DNA of 64,000 nt, from assembly GCF_001279525.1 (NCBI RefSeq), contig NZ_LGDY01000001.1:365669-429668 (forward strand), read 5' to 3'. The notes under the pieces were generated by a model. It did not search any database, was not told where the DNA came from, and saw only the letters and a list, made by a program, of their open reading frames with translations. Source of the DNA: Nocardia sp. NRRL S-836 (GTDB taxonomy: Bacteria > Actinomycetota > Actinomycetes > Mycobacteriales > Pseudonocardiaceae). Made by a program: the position numbers and the translations under genes. Below are positions 27,608 through 37,674 of the stretch, piece after piece (positions within the stretch are counted from its first letter, which is position 1; each line of letters starts with the position of its first letter).

Positions 27608-28070
27608 GTGATGGGAGCAGCCGTGAGGACACCTGTGATCCTGGTCGGCGTCGATGGTTCGGCGAAGTCGCGCACGGCACTGCGCTGGGCGCTCGAGGAA
27701 GCAGCGCACCGGGGTGCCAGAGTGGAGGCGGTGCTGGCCTACCACCGCGAGCCGGCGGTCGTGCCGGCCGCGCTGATGGGGCTGAACTCCTACGGCGAGA
27801 TGCCGCGACGGCACCCCGCCCAGGAGCTTGACGACACGGTGCAGCAGGTACGCGGCACGATGCTCCACGCCCCGGACGTCGCCGAGTGCGTCGTCGTCGG
27901 TGACGCGGCCGACCATCTGACCGAGGCTTCGAAGCACGCCGCGCTGTTGGTGATCGGCACCACGCGGCCGTGGAGCCGTCCGTGAATTCCTCTCGCGCGG
28001 CGTCACATGGAATTGTCTGCACCACGCCTGGTGTCCGGTTGTGATCTTTCCGCCGATGGCAACGCGGTAG
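27608..28070 (+). pseudogene. Universal stress protein, frameshifted before the ATP loop
   Basis: Reads normally from ATG 27608 (VILVGVDGSAKSRTALRWALEEA) to LLVIGTT, where the frame stops 5 codons later at 27985. In the next frame the expected C-terminus follows at once: RGRGAVREFLSRGVTWNCLHHAWCPVVIFPP, ending at TAG 28068-28070. One extra A in GGCACCACGCGG (about 27960) explains the break; without it the text is IGTRGRGAVREF. Even in the corrected frame the LGS of the ATP loop has become LSRG. The gene is divergent from DUF1918 and has a Dos-like site. Confidence 0.65.
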
Positions 28071-28869
28071 CCGCGGGACGAGTCGGCGAGCCGCGAATTC
28101 AACTCCGCGCGACCCCAGGTGAAGCAGCCGGACCACCAAGCACCCGACCAACCGTCTGTAACGGCCGGGCTGATCCACACGACGTCGTCTCTCGGAGCGC
28201 CAACACGCTTATCTGCGACGAACGGTCGTTCAGCCGGCCGCGGTCAATGCCGCAAGAAGCGCATGACCGGTCACGCTGTGCAACAACAAGTCAGTTCTTC
28301 ACCTTGAGCTGACCACTTTTTGTCAATTAAGAGCGGCTGACAAGGTTGTCAGTGCGTCCACGAAAGAAAGTGGGCGCTCCTTGCTGCCAGCGAAGTGCGA
28401 AATTGCTCCGCTGACCGTCGAGTTCGGCCCTGCCCAACACCGCTCACCGTTCGGCGACTGACGTCGACCACTCAAGGCCTGAGGCGTGTCGATGACGGAG
28501 TCCCTACGTGGAGGCATGCCACCCTTGGATCACGTCCAAGGCGCACATGCCCTGAACGTGCGAACGCGACCCCCTGTTGGCGCAGGAGGCCGCGTGAAGT
28601 TCCACCGGCAAGAACCTGGCCTCACAAACCAGAACAAGTCGGGAGAACGCGCGCCGAGTCTAGGTCTTCACAGGCGAGCAGGACCAGTCACGATCGTGTG
28701 ACGTCGTCGTCCAGACGTTCGACGTCACGCCACGTCCACATTGGACCGTCACAGGCCTGCCGCACGGGTTGCCCGGCTGCGCGCGTTCCCCGCGCGGCCC
28801 CGAACAGCCCGACGACGCATCCGCCTGCGGCACGCACGCGTCGTCCTCGATGACAGGAAGCCCGATTCC
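28071..28869. other. 800-bp intergenic stretch with an AT-richer patch
   Basis: No gene can be supported here; the open frames present lack codon bias and recognisable motifs. Around 28290-28400 the composition drops to about 50% GC, unlike the flanks. It holds a 16-bp palindrome, CTGACAAGGTTGTCAG at 28337-28352, with a further TTGTCAA at 28319-28325. This may be part of the promoter of the TIGR04141-type gene or the scar of foreign DNA. Confidence 0.4.
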
Positions 28870-30546
28870 GTGGCAAGACAGGCACTTCCGACCGCGGTAG
28901 CGACGATCTACCGCTTCCCCAAGACCCACCAGCGCCTCAGCGACTACCTGAAAGAGGTCGAGGGCGTCGACCTCCGGGTGAACGGCGAGCTGACCATCGC
29001 CGACACGCGCACCCACGTCCTCGCCGGCGTGCGGGAGAACGACGAACCGCACTGGGTCCGGCACTTCTCCCAGGTCGTCGGCGTGGACGCCGACCTGAGG
29101 TCCACCTCCCCGTTCGCCGTCATCGTGGTCGAGATCGACGAGAGCTCGATCTGCGCCGTCACGTGGGGCACCTCGGGCAGGCACCTGCTCGACGACCTGC
29201 TGCTCGACGACGACTTCGGCCTGGACTTCGGCATCAGGCGCATCGACCCGGCGAAGCTGCGGCTCGTGCGCAGCAACCTGCTCGACGTGTCCGCACGCGG
29301 CATGGAGATCTCCTTCCCTTCCGGCAACGCGCTGTCCGGGTTCCCCCTCGAACCCGCGGGCGAGCTCGTCACCGGCATCGAGGGCCCGGCCGACATGACC
29401 GGCCTGACCTACGACACCGCCACCGGCGGCAGGTCCTGGCAGATCCGCGCGGGCAGGTCGCTGAGCATCCAGCTGGGCCGCTCACCGGAGGACTTCATCT
29501 CCGACCTGCGCACCATCTGCGCCGTGGCCGACGAGGACGCCGGCGACGCTCCTCTGCGGCGCATCGCCGAGGTCCGCCCGGTCAGCGAGAACGACGCGAT
29601 GATGTCGGAGCTGGAGTCGCGGTTGGCTGCGGCTCTGGGCGGCGACGCACAGCACGGGCCGCTCGGCCTCTGCTGGCCCGCGTCGGCGCTCGGGGAGATC
29701 GGCCAAGCCAACTCCTACATCGCCGGCCGCATCGGTTCGGTCGGCTCCCGAGTGCTCGACCCCGCGTTCGAGGTCGAGACCCTGGTGGAACCGTTCGTGC
29801 AGGTCGATGTGTCCAGGCGGGTGGCCGTCCTGCGCGATGCCGAGCTCACGCCGTGCGCCGACGACGCGGGCGAGGAGGTTCTCACCCGACCGATCTCTAT
29901 GATCAAGTGGGTCGCCTTCGAGACGTCGGTCGGCGGCCGGACCTACTGCCTGCACCAGGGCAAGTGGTACGAGATCGGTCAGGAGGCGGTCGACCGCGTC
30001 CACGCACAGGTCCGCGAGCTGCTGCGGAACAGGAGCTCGCTCGCGTTCCCGCTGTGGGTACCGACCGGCAAGCCGAAGGACGAGCACGACTACTGCGAAC
30101 TCGTGGCCAGGCAGAACGGCTATCTGTGCCTGGACCGCACTTTCGCCCGTACGCCGATGCACCCGCGGTTCGAGTTGGCGGACATCATCGGCCCTGCCGA
30201 CGAGATCGTGCACGTCAAGTGGCTTGGTCGCGCCACCGCGGCAAGTCACCTGTACACGCAGGCGCAGGTGTCGGCCTGGGCGCAGCGGTTCGAGCCGCAG
30301 GCGATGGAGCAGTTGCAGGACAAGGTGCGCGCGATCGACAGCGGGCGAGCGATCACTGACCGGCCCAAGGTCGTCGTCCTCGCCGTCGGCGGCCGGGAGT
30401 GGGACGTCGACCAGCTGTTCACCCTGTCCCAGGTGAGCCTGCTGCGGCTGAGCCAGGAGCTGCGCAACCTCGGCCTCGAACTGCAGTTCGCCGACATCCC
30501 CTTCATCGCCAAGAGGAAGGGGAAGTCGGCCGGTACCGCCGCCTAA
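28870..30546 (+). CDS. TIGR04141 / DUF6119 family sporadically distributed protein
   Basis: 558 residues from GTG 28870 (AGGAAG about nine bases upstream); an ATG far upstream at 28741 would add a low-complexity Arg leader and is less likely. The protein follows the TIGR04141 pattern: IYRFPKTHQRLSDYLKE at the start, the central FGIRRIDPAKLRLVRSNLLD block, KWVAFETSVGGRTYCLHQGKWYEIG, then a C-terminal CLDRTFAR..MHPRFELADIIGP and KWLGRATAASHLYTQ. No catalytic motif is known. The family is scattered among genomes and is often near mobile or defence genes. It has no functional link to the stress genes around it. The stop TAA is completed by the first base of the adjoining IS630. Confidence 0.75.
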   Translation: MARQALPTAVATIYRFPKTHQRLSDYLKEVEGVDLRVNGELTIADTRTHVLAGVRENDEPHWVRHFSQVVGVDADLRSTSPFAVIVVEIDESSICAVTWGTSGRHLLDDLLLDDDFGLDFGIRRIDPAKLRLVRSNLLDVSARGMEISFPSGNALSGFPLEPAGELVTGIEGPADMTGLTYDTATGGRSWQIRAGRSLSIQLGRSPEDFISDLRTICAVADEDAGDAPLRRIAEVRPVSENDAMMSELESRLAAALGGDAQHGPLGLCWPASALGEIGQANSYIAGRIGSVGSRVLDPAFEVETLVEPFVQVDVSRRVAVLRDAELTPCADDAGEEVLTRPISMIKWVAFETSVGGRTYCLHQGKWYEIGQEAVDRVHAQVRELLRNRSSLAFPLWVPTGKPKDEHDYCELVARQNGYLCLDRTFARTPMHPRFELADIIGPADEIVHVKWLGRATAASHLYTQAQVSAWAQRFEPQAMEQLQDKVRAIDSGRAITDRPKVVVLAVGGREWDVDQLFTLSQVSLLRLSQELRNLGLELQFADIPFIAKRKGKSAGTAA

Positions 30547-31705
30547 GCGCCTGGCCAGAAGTTGTGTCTGTAACTCGCGTGAGTTGACCTTGCCGGGAAC
30601 GTGAAGAGCCTCGTCGTGTTGGATTCGGTTACCACACCTGAAACCACCACAACGAGGCCTTCACCAGTATGCGCCCCGCGCATGTCTATGCCGACCTGAC
30701 CCCCGCCCAGCACCTCGAACTGGTCACCGCGCTGCACGGACCATGGCGCGTCGCCGCCCGTATCGTCATCGTGTTGCTGTCCGCGTCCGGGGTGAGCGCC
30801 CCGGAGATCGCCGATCTGCTGCACTACGAGCCGGTCACCGTGCGCCGCTGGATCGCCCGGCACACCCGTGACGGCATCACCGGACTACCCGACCGGCCCC
30901 GCAGCGGACGCCCGCGTCTGGGCAGCCCACGGCTTGGACAACGCATCCACACCCTGCTGCTGACACCGAAAGCCTGGACCACCGCCCGGCTCTGGCACGC
31001 CGCCCGACGACCCCGGATGAGCCTGCGCACCTTCTACCGGCGATTACGTGAGCAGGGCAGCTGGCGACGCCCACGCCTGATCGCCAAAGGCGACCCCGAC
31101 CACGAGACCATCTGCGCGGCGATCCAGACCCGGATCGCCGCGCTCCCGGCCGGATCGGTGGTGCTGGCCGAGGACGAGACCCACCTCGATTTGCTCCCGC
31201 GGGTGCGGTCCTGCTGGATGCCCACCGGCCTGCGCCACCGGATCCTGACCCCTGGCAGCAACATCCGCCGCACCGTGCACGGCGCGATCAACCTCGCCAC
31301 CGGGACCTGGCACCACCACGTCTCGGTCAAGAACGTCTCGGTGGTGTTCTGCTACTTCCTGCAGACCCTGCTCGACGCCTACCCCGACGCACCAGTGGTC
31401 GCGGTGCTCTGCGACAACGGCGGCACCCACCACAGCGGCATCACCAAGCGATGGCTCACAGCACCCCACGGCTGAGGCTGATCGAGGGCGCGAAATACAG
31501 CCCCCAGGACAACCCCGTCGAACGCGTCTGGGCCGGACTCAAACACCACATCGCCAACACCGCACCCGCCACCATGGCCGGCCGCGTCCGCCAGGCACAC
31601 GCCTACTTCCACGACCGCACCACCGAACACAACCTCACCACCGCCGCGCCCTGGACCTCACCCTGGCTACCCCAAGGTTTCGGACAAGACTTCTGGCCAG
31701 GTGCT
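30546..31705 (+). mobile_element. IS630-family insertion sequence
   Basis: About 1160 bp bounded by imperfect inverted repeats: AGCGCCTGGCCAGAAGT at the left and AGCACCTGGCCAGAAGT read inward from the right (21 of 25 bases alike). A TA dinucleotide is duplicated at both ends (30544-30545 and 31706-31707), as IS630 elements do. It carries a transposase in two overlapping frames. It landed in the overlapping stop codons of two convergent genes. Confidence 0.9.
30669..31475 (+). CDS. IS630 transposase, first reading frame
   Basis: 268 residues: helix-turn-helix (SAPEIADLLHYEPVTVRRWIARH), then the DDE core with the first Asp in VVLAEDETHLDLLP and the second in VAVLCDNGGTHHS. The frame ends shortly after this second Asp, and the C-terminal Glu is in the next frame. 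IS630 transposases are often made from two frames by -1 frameshifting. A -1 step in GCACCCCAC near 31461 would join them, though no classic slippery heptamer is seen. Confidence 0.85.
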   Translation: MRPAHVYADLTPAQHLELVTALHGPWRVAARIVIVLLSASGVSAPEIADLLHYEPVTVRRWIARHTRDGITGLPDRPRSGRPRLGSPRLGQRIHTLLLTPKAWTTARLWHAARRPRMSLRTFYRRLREQGSWRRPRLIAKGDPDHETICAAIQTRIAALPAGSVVLAEDETHLDLLPRVRSCWMPTGLRHRILTPGSNIRRTVHGAINLATGTWHHHVSVKNVSVVFCYFLQTLLDAYPDAPVVAVLCDNGGTHHSGITKRWLTAPHG

Positions 31706-31708
31706 TAG
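31451..31708 (+). CDS. IS630 transposase, second reading frame
   Basis: 85 residues overlapping the first frame by 25 bp. It supplies the last catalytic residue in YSPQDNPVERVWAGLKHHI and the usual C-terminus. Read as a -1 extension, TPRLRLIEGAKYSP continues the strand that follows KRWLTA. The stop codon uses the duplicated TA plus one base outside the element. Confidence 0.8.
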   Translation: MAHSTPRLRLIEGAKYSPQDNPVERVWAGLKHHIANTAPATMAGRVRQAHAYFHDRTTEHNLTTAAPWTSPWLPQGFGQDFWPGA

Positions 31709-32580
31709 TCGGGGCGCACGATCGCCAACGGGCACGGCGCGTTGTAGACGAGTGCCTGACTCGTCGAGCCGAGCAGCATGCCGGCGAACCCGCCGTGCCC
31801 GTGGCTACCCACCACCACGAGCTGTGCCTCAGCTCCGTACCGCATCAACGCCCGCACCGGCCGATCGCGCACGACCACCGGATGCAGCTGCACGTCCGGG
31901 AACTTCTCCCGCCACCCGGCCAGCCGTTCGGCGAGCAACCGCCGTTCGTCGGCCTCGACCTGGCCCCGGTCGAGGGTGAACCGCGGCGCGGCGTAGCCGC
32001 TCTCCAGCACGATGTCCTGCCAGCACATCACCACGGTGAGCGGAGCGCCGCGCATCGAGGCGGTCTCAAGGGCGAACGCGAGTGCGGCCTCACTCGTCGG
32101 GGAGCCGTCGACGCCGACGACCACCGGGCCATCGGGGGCAGCGCTGCCGCGCACCACGACGACCGGGCTCTTGCCGTGGGCAGCGAGCGCCAGGGCCGTG
32201 GAACCGACGATCATGCCGGTCACCGTGCCGAGCCCCTGGGAGCCGATCACCACGAGACGGGCGGACTTGGACTCCTCGATCAGCAGCGTGGTGGAGCCGC
32301 AGCACGCGAGCTCGGTGGTCACCTCGACCTCCGGGGCCTCCGCCCGCGCGGCCGCGGCGGCCTCCTCCAGCTTGTCGCGCCCCACTTCCTCCAACGCCTC
32401 GCGGATCTCGTTGCCGGTGAGGATCACCTCGGGGTAGCCGCGGACCGGCAGCACGTAGGCGTGCACCAGTCGCAACGGCACCCTGTGCCGAGCGCACTCC
32501 TGCGCGGCCCAGGTCACGGCGGACAGCGCCGAGGCGGAACCGTCGACACCGACGACGATCGGGGCGGATGGGGCTTTCAT
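31705..32580 (-). CDS. Tandem-domain universal stress protein
   Basis: 291 residues, two Usp domains. Domain 1: APIVVGVDGSASALSAVTWAA with loop GSQGLGTVTGMIVGSTALALAAHGKSPVVVV. Domain 2: PVVVGVDGSPTSEAALAFAL with loop GSHGHGGFAGMLLGSTSQALVYNAPCPLAIV. Both ATP loops are complete, as in mycobacterial Rv2623-type DosR-regulon proteins. The start overlaps the CBS gene stop (ATGA). The TAA stop is formed by the TA target duplication of IS630. Confidence 0.92.
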   Translation of the reverse strand: MKAPSAPIVVGVDGSASALSAVTWAAQECARHRVPLRLVHAYVLPVRGYPEVILTGNEIREALEEVGRDKLEEAAAAARAEAPEVEVTTELACCGSTTLLIEESKSARLVVIGSQGLGTVTGMIVGSTALALAAHGKSPVVVVRGSAAPDGPVVVGVDGSPTSEAALAFALETASMRGAPLTVVMCWQDIVLESGYAAPRFTLDRGQVEADERRLLAERLAGWREKFPDVQLHPVVVRDRPVRALMRYGAEAQLVVVGSHGHGGFAGMLLGSTSQALVYNAPCPLAIVRPD

Positions 32581-33143
32581 CGTTGTCCTCCAGTCAGAAC
32601 GCGGGCGCGAAGCACTCCGGGTACCGCGTCGGCGAGTGCGACGAGCACCCGTTCGGTGTCCCCGTCAGTGATGGTGGCGCCGATCACGGCTTCACCATCG
32701 TGGACCGTGACCGTCCACTTGCGACCGCCGCCGTACACGTCCAGGACGCGCTGGACTTCCGCGGCCACCGTCGTGTCGGGCCTCGCGATCGCGCGCACCA
32801 GGTCGCGGCGGGTCACCACGCCGATGACCGTCGAACCGTCGACGATCGGAACGCACCGTCTGCGGTCGTCGAGCATGGCCCTGGCCAGCACCTCAGCCGG
32901 TGCGGCGGCGTCCATCGCGACGGCGGGAGTGGTCATCACGTCGGCGACCACGGCGTCACCCTCTTCGAGGTACCTGCCGCGCACCAGGTCCGCCTCCGTC
33001 ACCATGCCGATGAGGCGCTTGTCGTCGTCGACGACGGGCAGCGCGGTGAACCCGTGCGAGACCATCAACGCCGCCGCGCCCTTGAGCGGAACGGCCGGCG
33101 CGACGGTGATCACCGGGCTGGTCATGAGGTCACGAGCACGCAT
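32577..33143 (-). CDS. CBS-pair protein with C-terminal BON-like extension (Hrp1-like)
   Basis: 188 residues from ATG 33143. Two CBS motifs: ARDLMTSPVITVAPAVPLKGAAALMVSHGFTALPVVD and ADVMTTPAVAMDAAAPAEVLARAML..RRRCVPIVDGSTVIGVVTRRDLV. An approximately 60-residue alpha/beta tail (RKWTVTVHDGEAVIGATITD) resembles the BON-like end of stress CBS proteins. Such pairs bind adenine nucleotides. It is co-transcribed with the tandem USP. Confidence 0.88.
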   Translation of the reverse strand: MRARDLMTSPVITVAPAVPLKGAAALMVSHGFTALPVVDDDKRLIGMVTEADLVRGRYLEEGDAVVADVMTTPAVAMDAAAPAEVLARAMLDDRRRCVPIVDGSTVIGVVTRRDLVRAIARPDTTVAAEVQRVLDVYGGGRKWTVTVHDGEAVIGATITDGDTERVLVALADAVPGVLRARVLTGGQR

Positions 33144-33170
33144 TGGCGGAACTCCCTTCCGGCCTCGACA

Positions 33171-33500
33171 TTAGGAATCAGACCGTCGGCAGGACGCTGC
33201 CCTTGGTCCCGTGCCGACCGGGCCCTTGGCACCGATGATCGCCAGAGCCTGTGGGAAGCCGGCGAAGCCGTGCCGTTCGATCAGACCCGCCCGCCACGCG
33301 CGCCGGTGCACCACGTGCACCACCGGACGGACCGCGACTCCGGTGCTGCGCCCGGCCAGCACCGCGGCTTGCAGCGCCGCACCGGCCCTGACGTGGTCAG
33401 GACGCCGGTCATCGGTGCTGATCACCACCAGTTCGTCTGCGCTGAGCGCGCGCAGTTCGATCCCCGGCCAGTGGTTGGCCCACCGCAGCGCACCGGCATT
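33171..33500 (-). pseudogene. C-terminal remnant of an Acg-type nitroreductase
   Basis: A minus-strand frame reads ELVVISTDDRRPDHVRAGAALQAAVLAGRSTGVAVRPV..FPQALAIIG. This follows the last 80 residues of the Acg-type protein encoded at 36460-37458 (LVVVLCSFYDGPLGDLQAGQAMQRVLLTATTHGLSAS..VPQTVLRLG). The upstream two thirds of such a protein are absent. It is most likely a decayed paralogue. Weak Dos-like sites (for example at 33197-33210) lie inside it, before the CBS gene. Confidence 0.45.
33197..33210 (-). promoter_or_regulatory. Degenerate Dos-box-like site before the CBS-USP operon
   Basis: CTGCCCTTGGTCCC keeps the perfect right arm (GGTCCC) and TT centre but only 9 of 14 core positions. 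It sits 54 bases before the CBS start, the same distance as better sites elsewhere in the island. A further CGGGCCCTTGGC lies at 33218-33229. Confidence 0.35.
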
Positions 33501-33672
33501 GCCGCCTCGACGATGTCTGCGGCTTCTGCCGGGTCCCAACGCATGTCTCGACGATCCCGCCGCACCACCCGACGTGGACAGGGCGGACAGGCTCATCCGG
33601 AACGGGCCCTTGGGCTCTCACCAGAGTCACACCTGCCGGATCAGCCTGAACGTGACAACTACGGAGGCGACG

Positions 33673-33903
33673 ATGCACTGGTTCTACGGCACCCCGATGG
33701 GCTGGGGCGGCATGGTGATGATGACGCTGTACTCGCTGTTGTTCCTGGGCGGACTGACCGCTCTGGCCGTGGTGCTCTCGCAGCGGCGCACGCACACCCC
33801 GCACAGCGGCACGGCGACGCGCATACTGGAGGAGCGGCTGGCCAGGGGCGAGATCGACACCGAGGAGTTCGACCGGGTCAGGAGGACCCTCGATTCCCGG
33901 TGA
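33673..33903 (+). CDS. Small SHOCT-domain membrane protein
   Basis: 76 residues from ATG 33673 (GGAGG five bases upstream). One membrane segment (GMVMMTLYSLLFLGGLTALAVVL) is followed by a SHOCT motif, ATRILEERLARGEIDTEEFDRVRRTL, a short oligomerisation module. It precedes devR by 78 bp. Its function is unknown. Confidence 0.85.
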   Translation: MHWFYGTPMGWGGMVMMTLYSLLFLGGLTALAVVLSQRRTHTPHSGTATRILEERLARGEIDTEEFDRVRRTLDSR

Positions 33904-33905
33904 CA

Positions 33906-33919
33906 GGGTCTTTGGTCCC
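33906..33919 (+). promoter_or_regulatory. Dos-box-like site GGGTCTTTGGTCCC before devR
   Basis: Twelve of 14 core matches, and the symmetry extends outward (ACAGGG at the left, CCCTGT at the right). It is centred about 70 bases upstream of the devR start, which suggests autoregulation as known for mycobacterial devR. Confidence 0.6.
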
Positions 33920-33981
33920 TGTGAGCCACCGGCCGGCCCGAGAGAGCATGATCGCGGAACGGTTGCGAAAGGTGGTTGCAC

Positions 33982-34638
33982 GTGGTGTCGCGAGTCTTCC
34001 TGGTGGACGACCACGAGGTGGTCCGAGTCGGGATCAGGGAGCTGCTCAGCGCCTCCCCCGACCTGGAGGTCGTCGGCGAGGCGGCCTCGGTGACCGAGGC
34101 GCTCACGATGGTCCCGGCGGCCAACCCCGACGTGGCCGTGCTGGACGTGCGGCTGCCCGACGGCAACGGCATCGAGCTGTGCCGCGAGCTGCGCTCCCGC
34201 ATGCCCGAGCTGAACGTCCTCATGCTCACCTCGTTCACCGACGACGAGGCGTTGTTCGACGCGATCATGGCCGGTGCGTCCGGGTTCGTGCTCAAGCGCA
34301 TCCTGGGCACCGACCTCACGAGCGCGGTGAAGACCGTGGCGGCCGGGCAGTCGTTGCTGGACGCCCGCTCGACCGCCGCGCTGCTCAACCGCATCCGCCG
34401 CGAGCGCGAGCAGGGCGATCCGGTCCGCGCGCTCACCGAGCAGGAGCGGACCGTGTTCGAGCACATCGGCGACGGCCTGACGAACCGGCAGATCGCGGAC
34501 AAGATGTTCCTGGCTGAGAAGACCGTGAAGAACTACGTCTCGCACCTGCTCGCGAAGCTCGGCCTCGAACGCCGCACGCAGGCCGCCGTGCTGGCCTCGA
34601 AGCTGCGCAAGCCCAGCCACGACAACGAGACCGGCTGA
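33982..34638 (+). CDS. devR: NarL-family response regulator, DevR/DosR (OsdR) type
   Basis: 218 residues. GTG 33982 is preferred since AAAGGTGG lies six bases upstream and the result, [17 protein letters not shown], aligns with the DevR start. Receiver: acidic pocket DD at 9-10, phospho-acceptor Asp55 (VLDVRLPD), Thr/Lys switch residues in [10 protein letters not shown] and FVLKRI. The C-terminal helix-turn-helix [21 protein letters not shown] keeps the Lys-Lys-Asn (EKTVKN) that contacts the Dos box in M. tuberculosis DosR, which supports the Dos-like sites nearby as its targets. In Streptomyces the same system is called OsdR/OsdK. It is convergent with its likely kinase. Confidence 0.92.
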   Translation: MVSRVFLVDDHEVVRVGIRELLSASPDLEVVGEAASVTEALTMVPAANPDVAVLDVRLPDGNGIELCRELRSRMPELNVLMLTSFTDDEALFDAIMAGASGFVLKRILGTDLTSAVKTVAAGQSLLDARSTAALLNRIRREREQGDPVRALTEQERTVFEHIGDGLTNRQIADKMFLAEKTVKNYVSHLLAKLGLERRTQAAVLASKLRKPSHDNETG

Positions 34639-34644
34639 GGCCGG

Positions 34645-36321
<1,677 letters not shown>

Positions 36322-36355
36322 TCAAGCTTTTCACGACGTCCCGGCACCACCAAGC

Positions 36356-36376
36356 GGTCCCGGTCAGGTCGGGACC
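36356..36376. promoter_or_regulatory. GGTCCCG / CGGGACC inverted repeat between devS and the nitroreductase gene
   Basis: Perfect 7-bp arms (36356-36362 and 36370-36376) with a 7-base spacer; the right arm continues as GGGACCTTCG, a Dos-box left half. It lies 38 bases before devS and about 85 bases before the nitroreductase start, so it could serve both genes. The wider spacing is unlike a standard Dos box. Confidence 0.45.
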
Positions 36377-36459
36377 TTCGACGGTGTGTCCACTCCGGCA
36401 CGGCACGCACAGTGGAGCCCTGCACACGTTCGACACGCAACACGACGGGGTGAAGGAAC

Positions 36460-37458
36460 ATGGCTCAGACGATGGCGGCTCTCGGGCTCGGGCCCGCCCA
36501 GATCGAGAGCGCGCTCACGGCGGCCTCGCTCGCCCCGTCCGTGCACAACTCGCAACCGTGGCGGTTCCGCGTCCGGCGCGACCGCGTCGAGCTGCACCCG
36601 GACCCGAGCCGCAAGCTCGCCGCGACCGACCCGGAGGACCGCGAGCTGCGCCTGTCGTGCGGCGCGGCGCTGTTCAACCTGCGACTGGCCCTGCAGAGCA
36701 TGGGCGTGCGCCCGCTGGTGTCGATGCTGCCCGGCCCGGACGCACCCGGCGCGCTCGCCGTGGTCCGCCGCGGCGGCACCATGAAGCCCGACGACGAGAG
36801 CAGGGCGCTGCTCGACGCCATCCCCCGGCGCCGCACGAACCGCCGGCCGTTCCTCGAAGCGGCCGTCGACCCCCGCCAGCGCCACGCGCTGGTCAGGGCG
36901 GCCGAGCTGGAACGGTCCTGGCTGCACGTCGTGACCACGCCGGAGGACCGCGCGCTGCTCAAGCGGTTCGTCCAGCAGGCGCACGAGATCCAGCTCGGCG
37001 ACCAAGGCGTGCAGGCCGAGCTCGCCGCGTTCACCGGCGACCGCCCCGGCGCCACCGACGGCATCCCACCGGCCTCCGCGGGCATCCGGCCGGAGTTGCA
37101 GGACGAGTGGGCGTTCCGCGACTTCCACGGCCCGCGCCGCCACCCCGGCAAGGACTACGAGTCCGACCCGCTCGTGGTGGTCCTCTGCTCGTTCTACGAC
37201 GGCCCGCTCGGCGACCTGCAGGCGGGCCAGGCGATGCAGCGCGTCCTGCTCACCGCGACGACGCACGGCCTGTCCGCGTCGTTCCTGTCCCAGCCGGTCG
37301 AGGTGCGGCGCGTCCGCGAGGAGCTGCGTCGTTCGCTCGGCGGCATGCTGGTCCCGCAGACCGTGCTGCGCCTGGGCTTCAGCACACCGGTCCCGCCGAC
37401 GCCGCGGCGCTCCGTGGCCGAGCTGCTGATCGCGTCCGAGGAACCCGCGCCGCTGTAG
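36460..37458 (+). CDS. Acg-family FMN-binding nitroreductase-like protein
   Basis: 332 residues: ALTAASLAPSVHNSQPWRFRV (FMN-binding opening), RRRTNRRPF, and a C-terminal half with QAGQAMQRVLLTATTHGLSASFLSQPVEV. Relatives in M. tuberculosis (Acg/Rv2032, Rv3131, Rv3127) are DosR-regulated and thought to sequester flavin rather than reduce nitro compounds. It is divergent from devS. Confidence 0.87.
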   Translation: MAQTMAALGLGPAQIESALTAASLAPSVHNSQPWRFRVRRDRVELHPDPSRKLAATDPEDRELRLSCGAALFNLRLALQSMGVRPLVSMLPGPDAPGALAVVRRGGTMKPDDESRALLDAIPRRRTNRRPFLEAAVDPRQRHALVRAAELERSWLHVVTTPEDRALLKRFVQQAHEIQLGDQGVQAELAAFTGDRPGATDGIPPASAGIRPELQDEWAFRDFHGPRRHPGKDYESDPLVVVLCSFYDGPLGDLQAGQAMQRVLLTATTHGLSASFLSQPVEVRRVREELRRSLGGMLVPQTVLRLGFSTPVPPTPRRSVAELLIASEEPAPL

Positions 37459-37602
37459 TGGTTGCGCCGCCGACCATCCCACGCCGCACATCCTTATCGA
37501 TGTCCCGGCAAGCCGTCTGCGAGTACAACGGCGGTGGTCCACGCGATCAGCTCGTCGGCGTGGACGCGTCGCGGGACGGCAGCACGCGGTCCCGCTGACG
37601 GC

Positions 37603-37616
37603 GGGACTTTGGTCCC
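37603..37616 (+). promoter_or_regulatory. Best Dos-box-like site, GGGACTTTGGTCCC
   Basis: Thirteen of 14 positions match the DevR/DosR core (GGGACTWWAGTCCC), with C/G added on both sides. It is 59 bases before the USP-like gene at 37675. Confidence 0.7.
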
Positions 37617-37674
37617 GGCGCGGAGCACTCTTCCCGCCCTGCCCCGGACGACCGCGACCCAGCATTCTCGACTC

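Noticed and set aside
28741..28743. ATG 28741 as start of the TIGR04141-type gene
   Set aside because: The added 43 residues are Arg-rich and unlike the family; GTG 28870 places the conserved opening at residue 12.
28395..28853. A 152-codon frame before the TIGR04141 gene
   Set aside because: Ser/Thr/Arg-rich with no conserved motif and poor start context; treated as non-coding.
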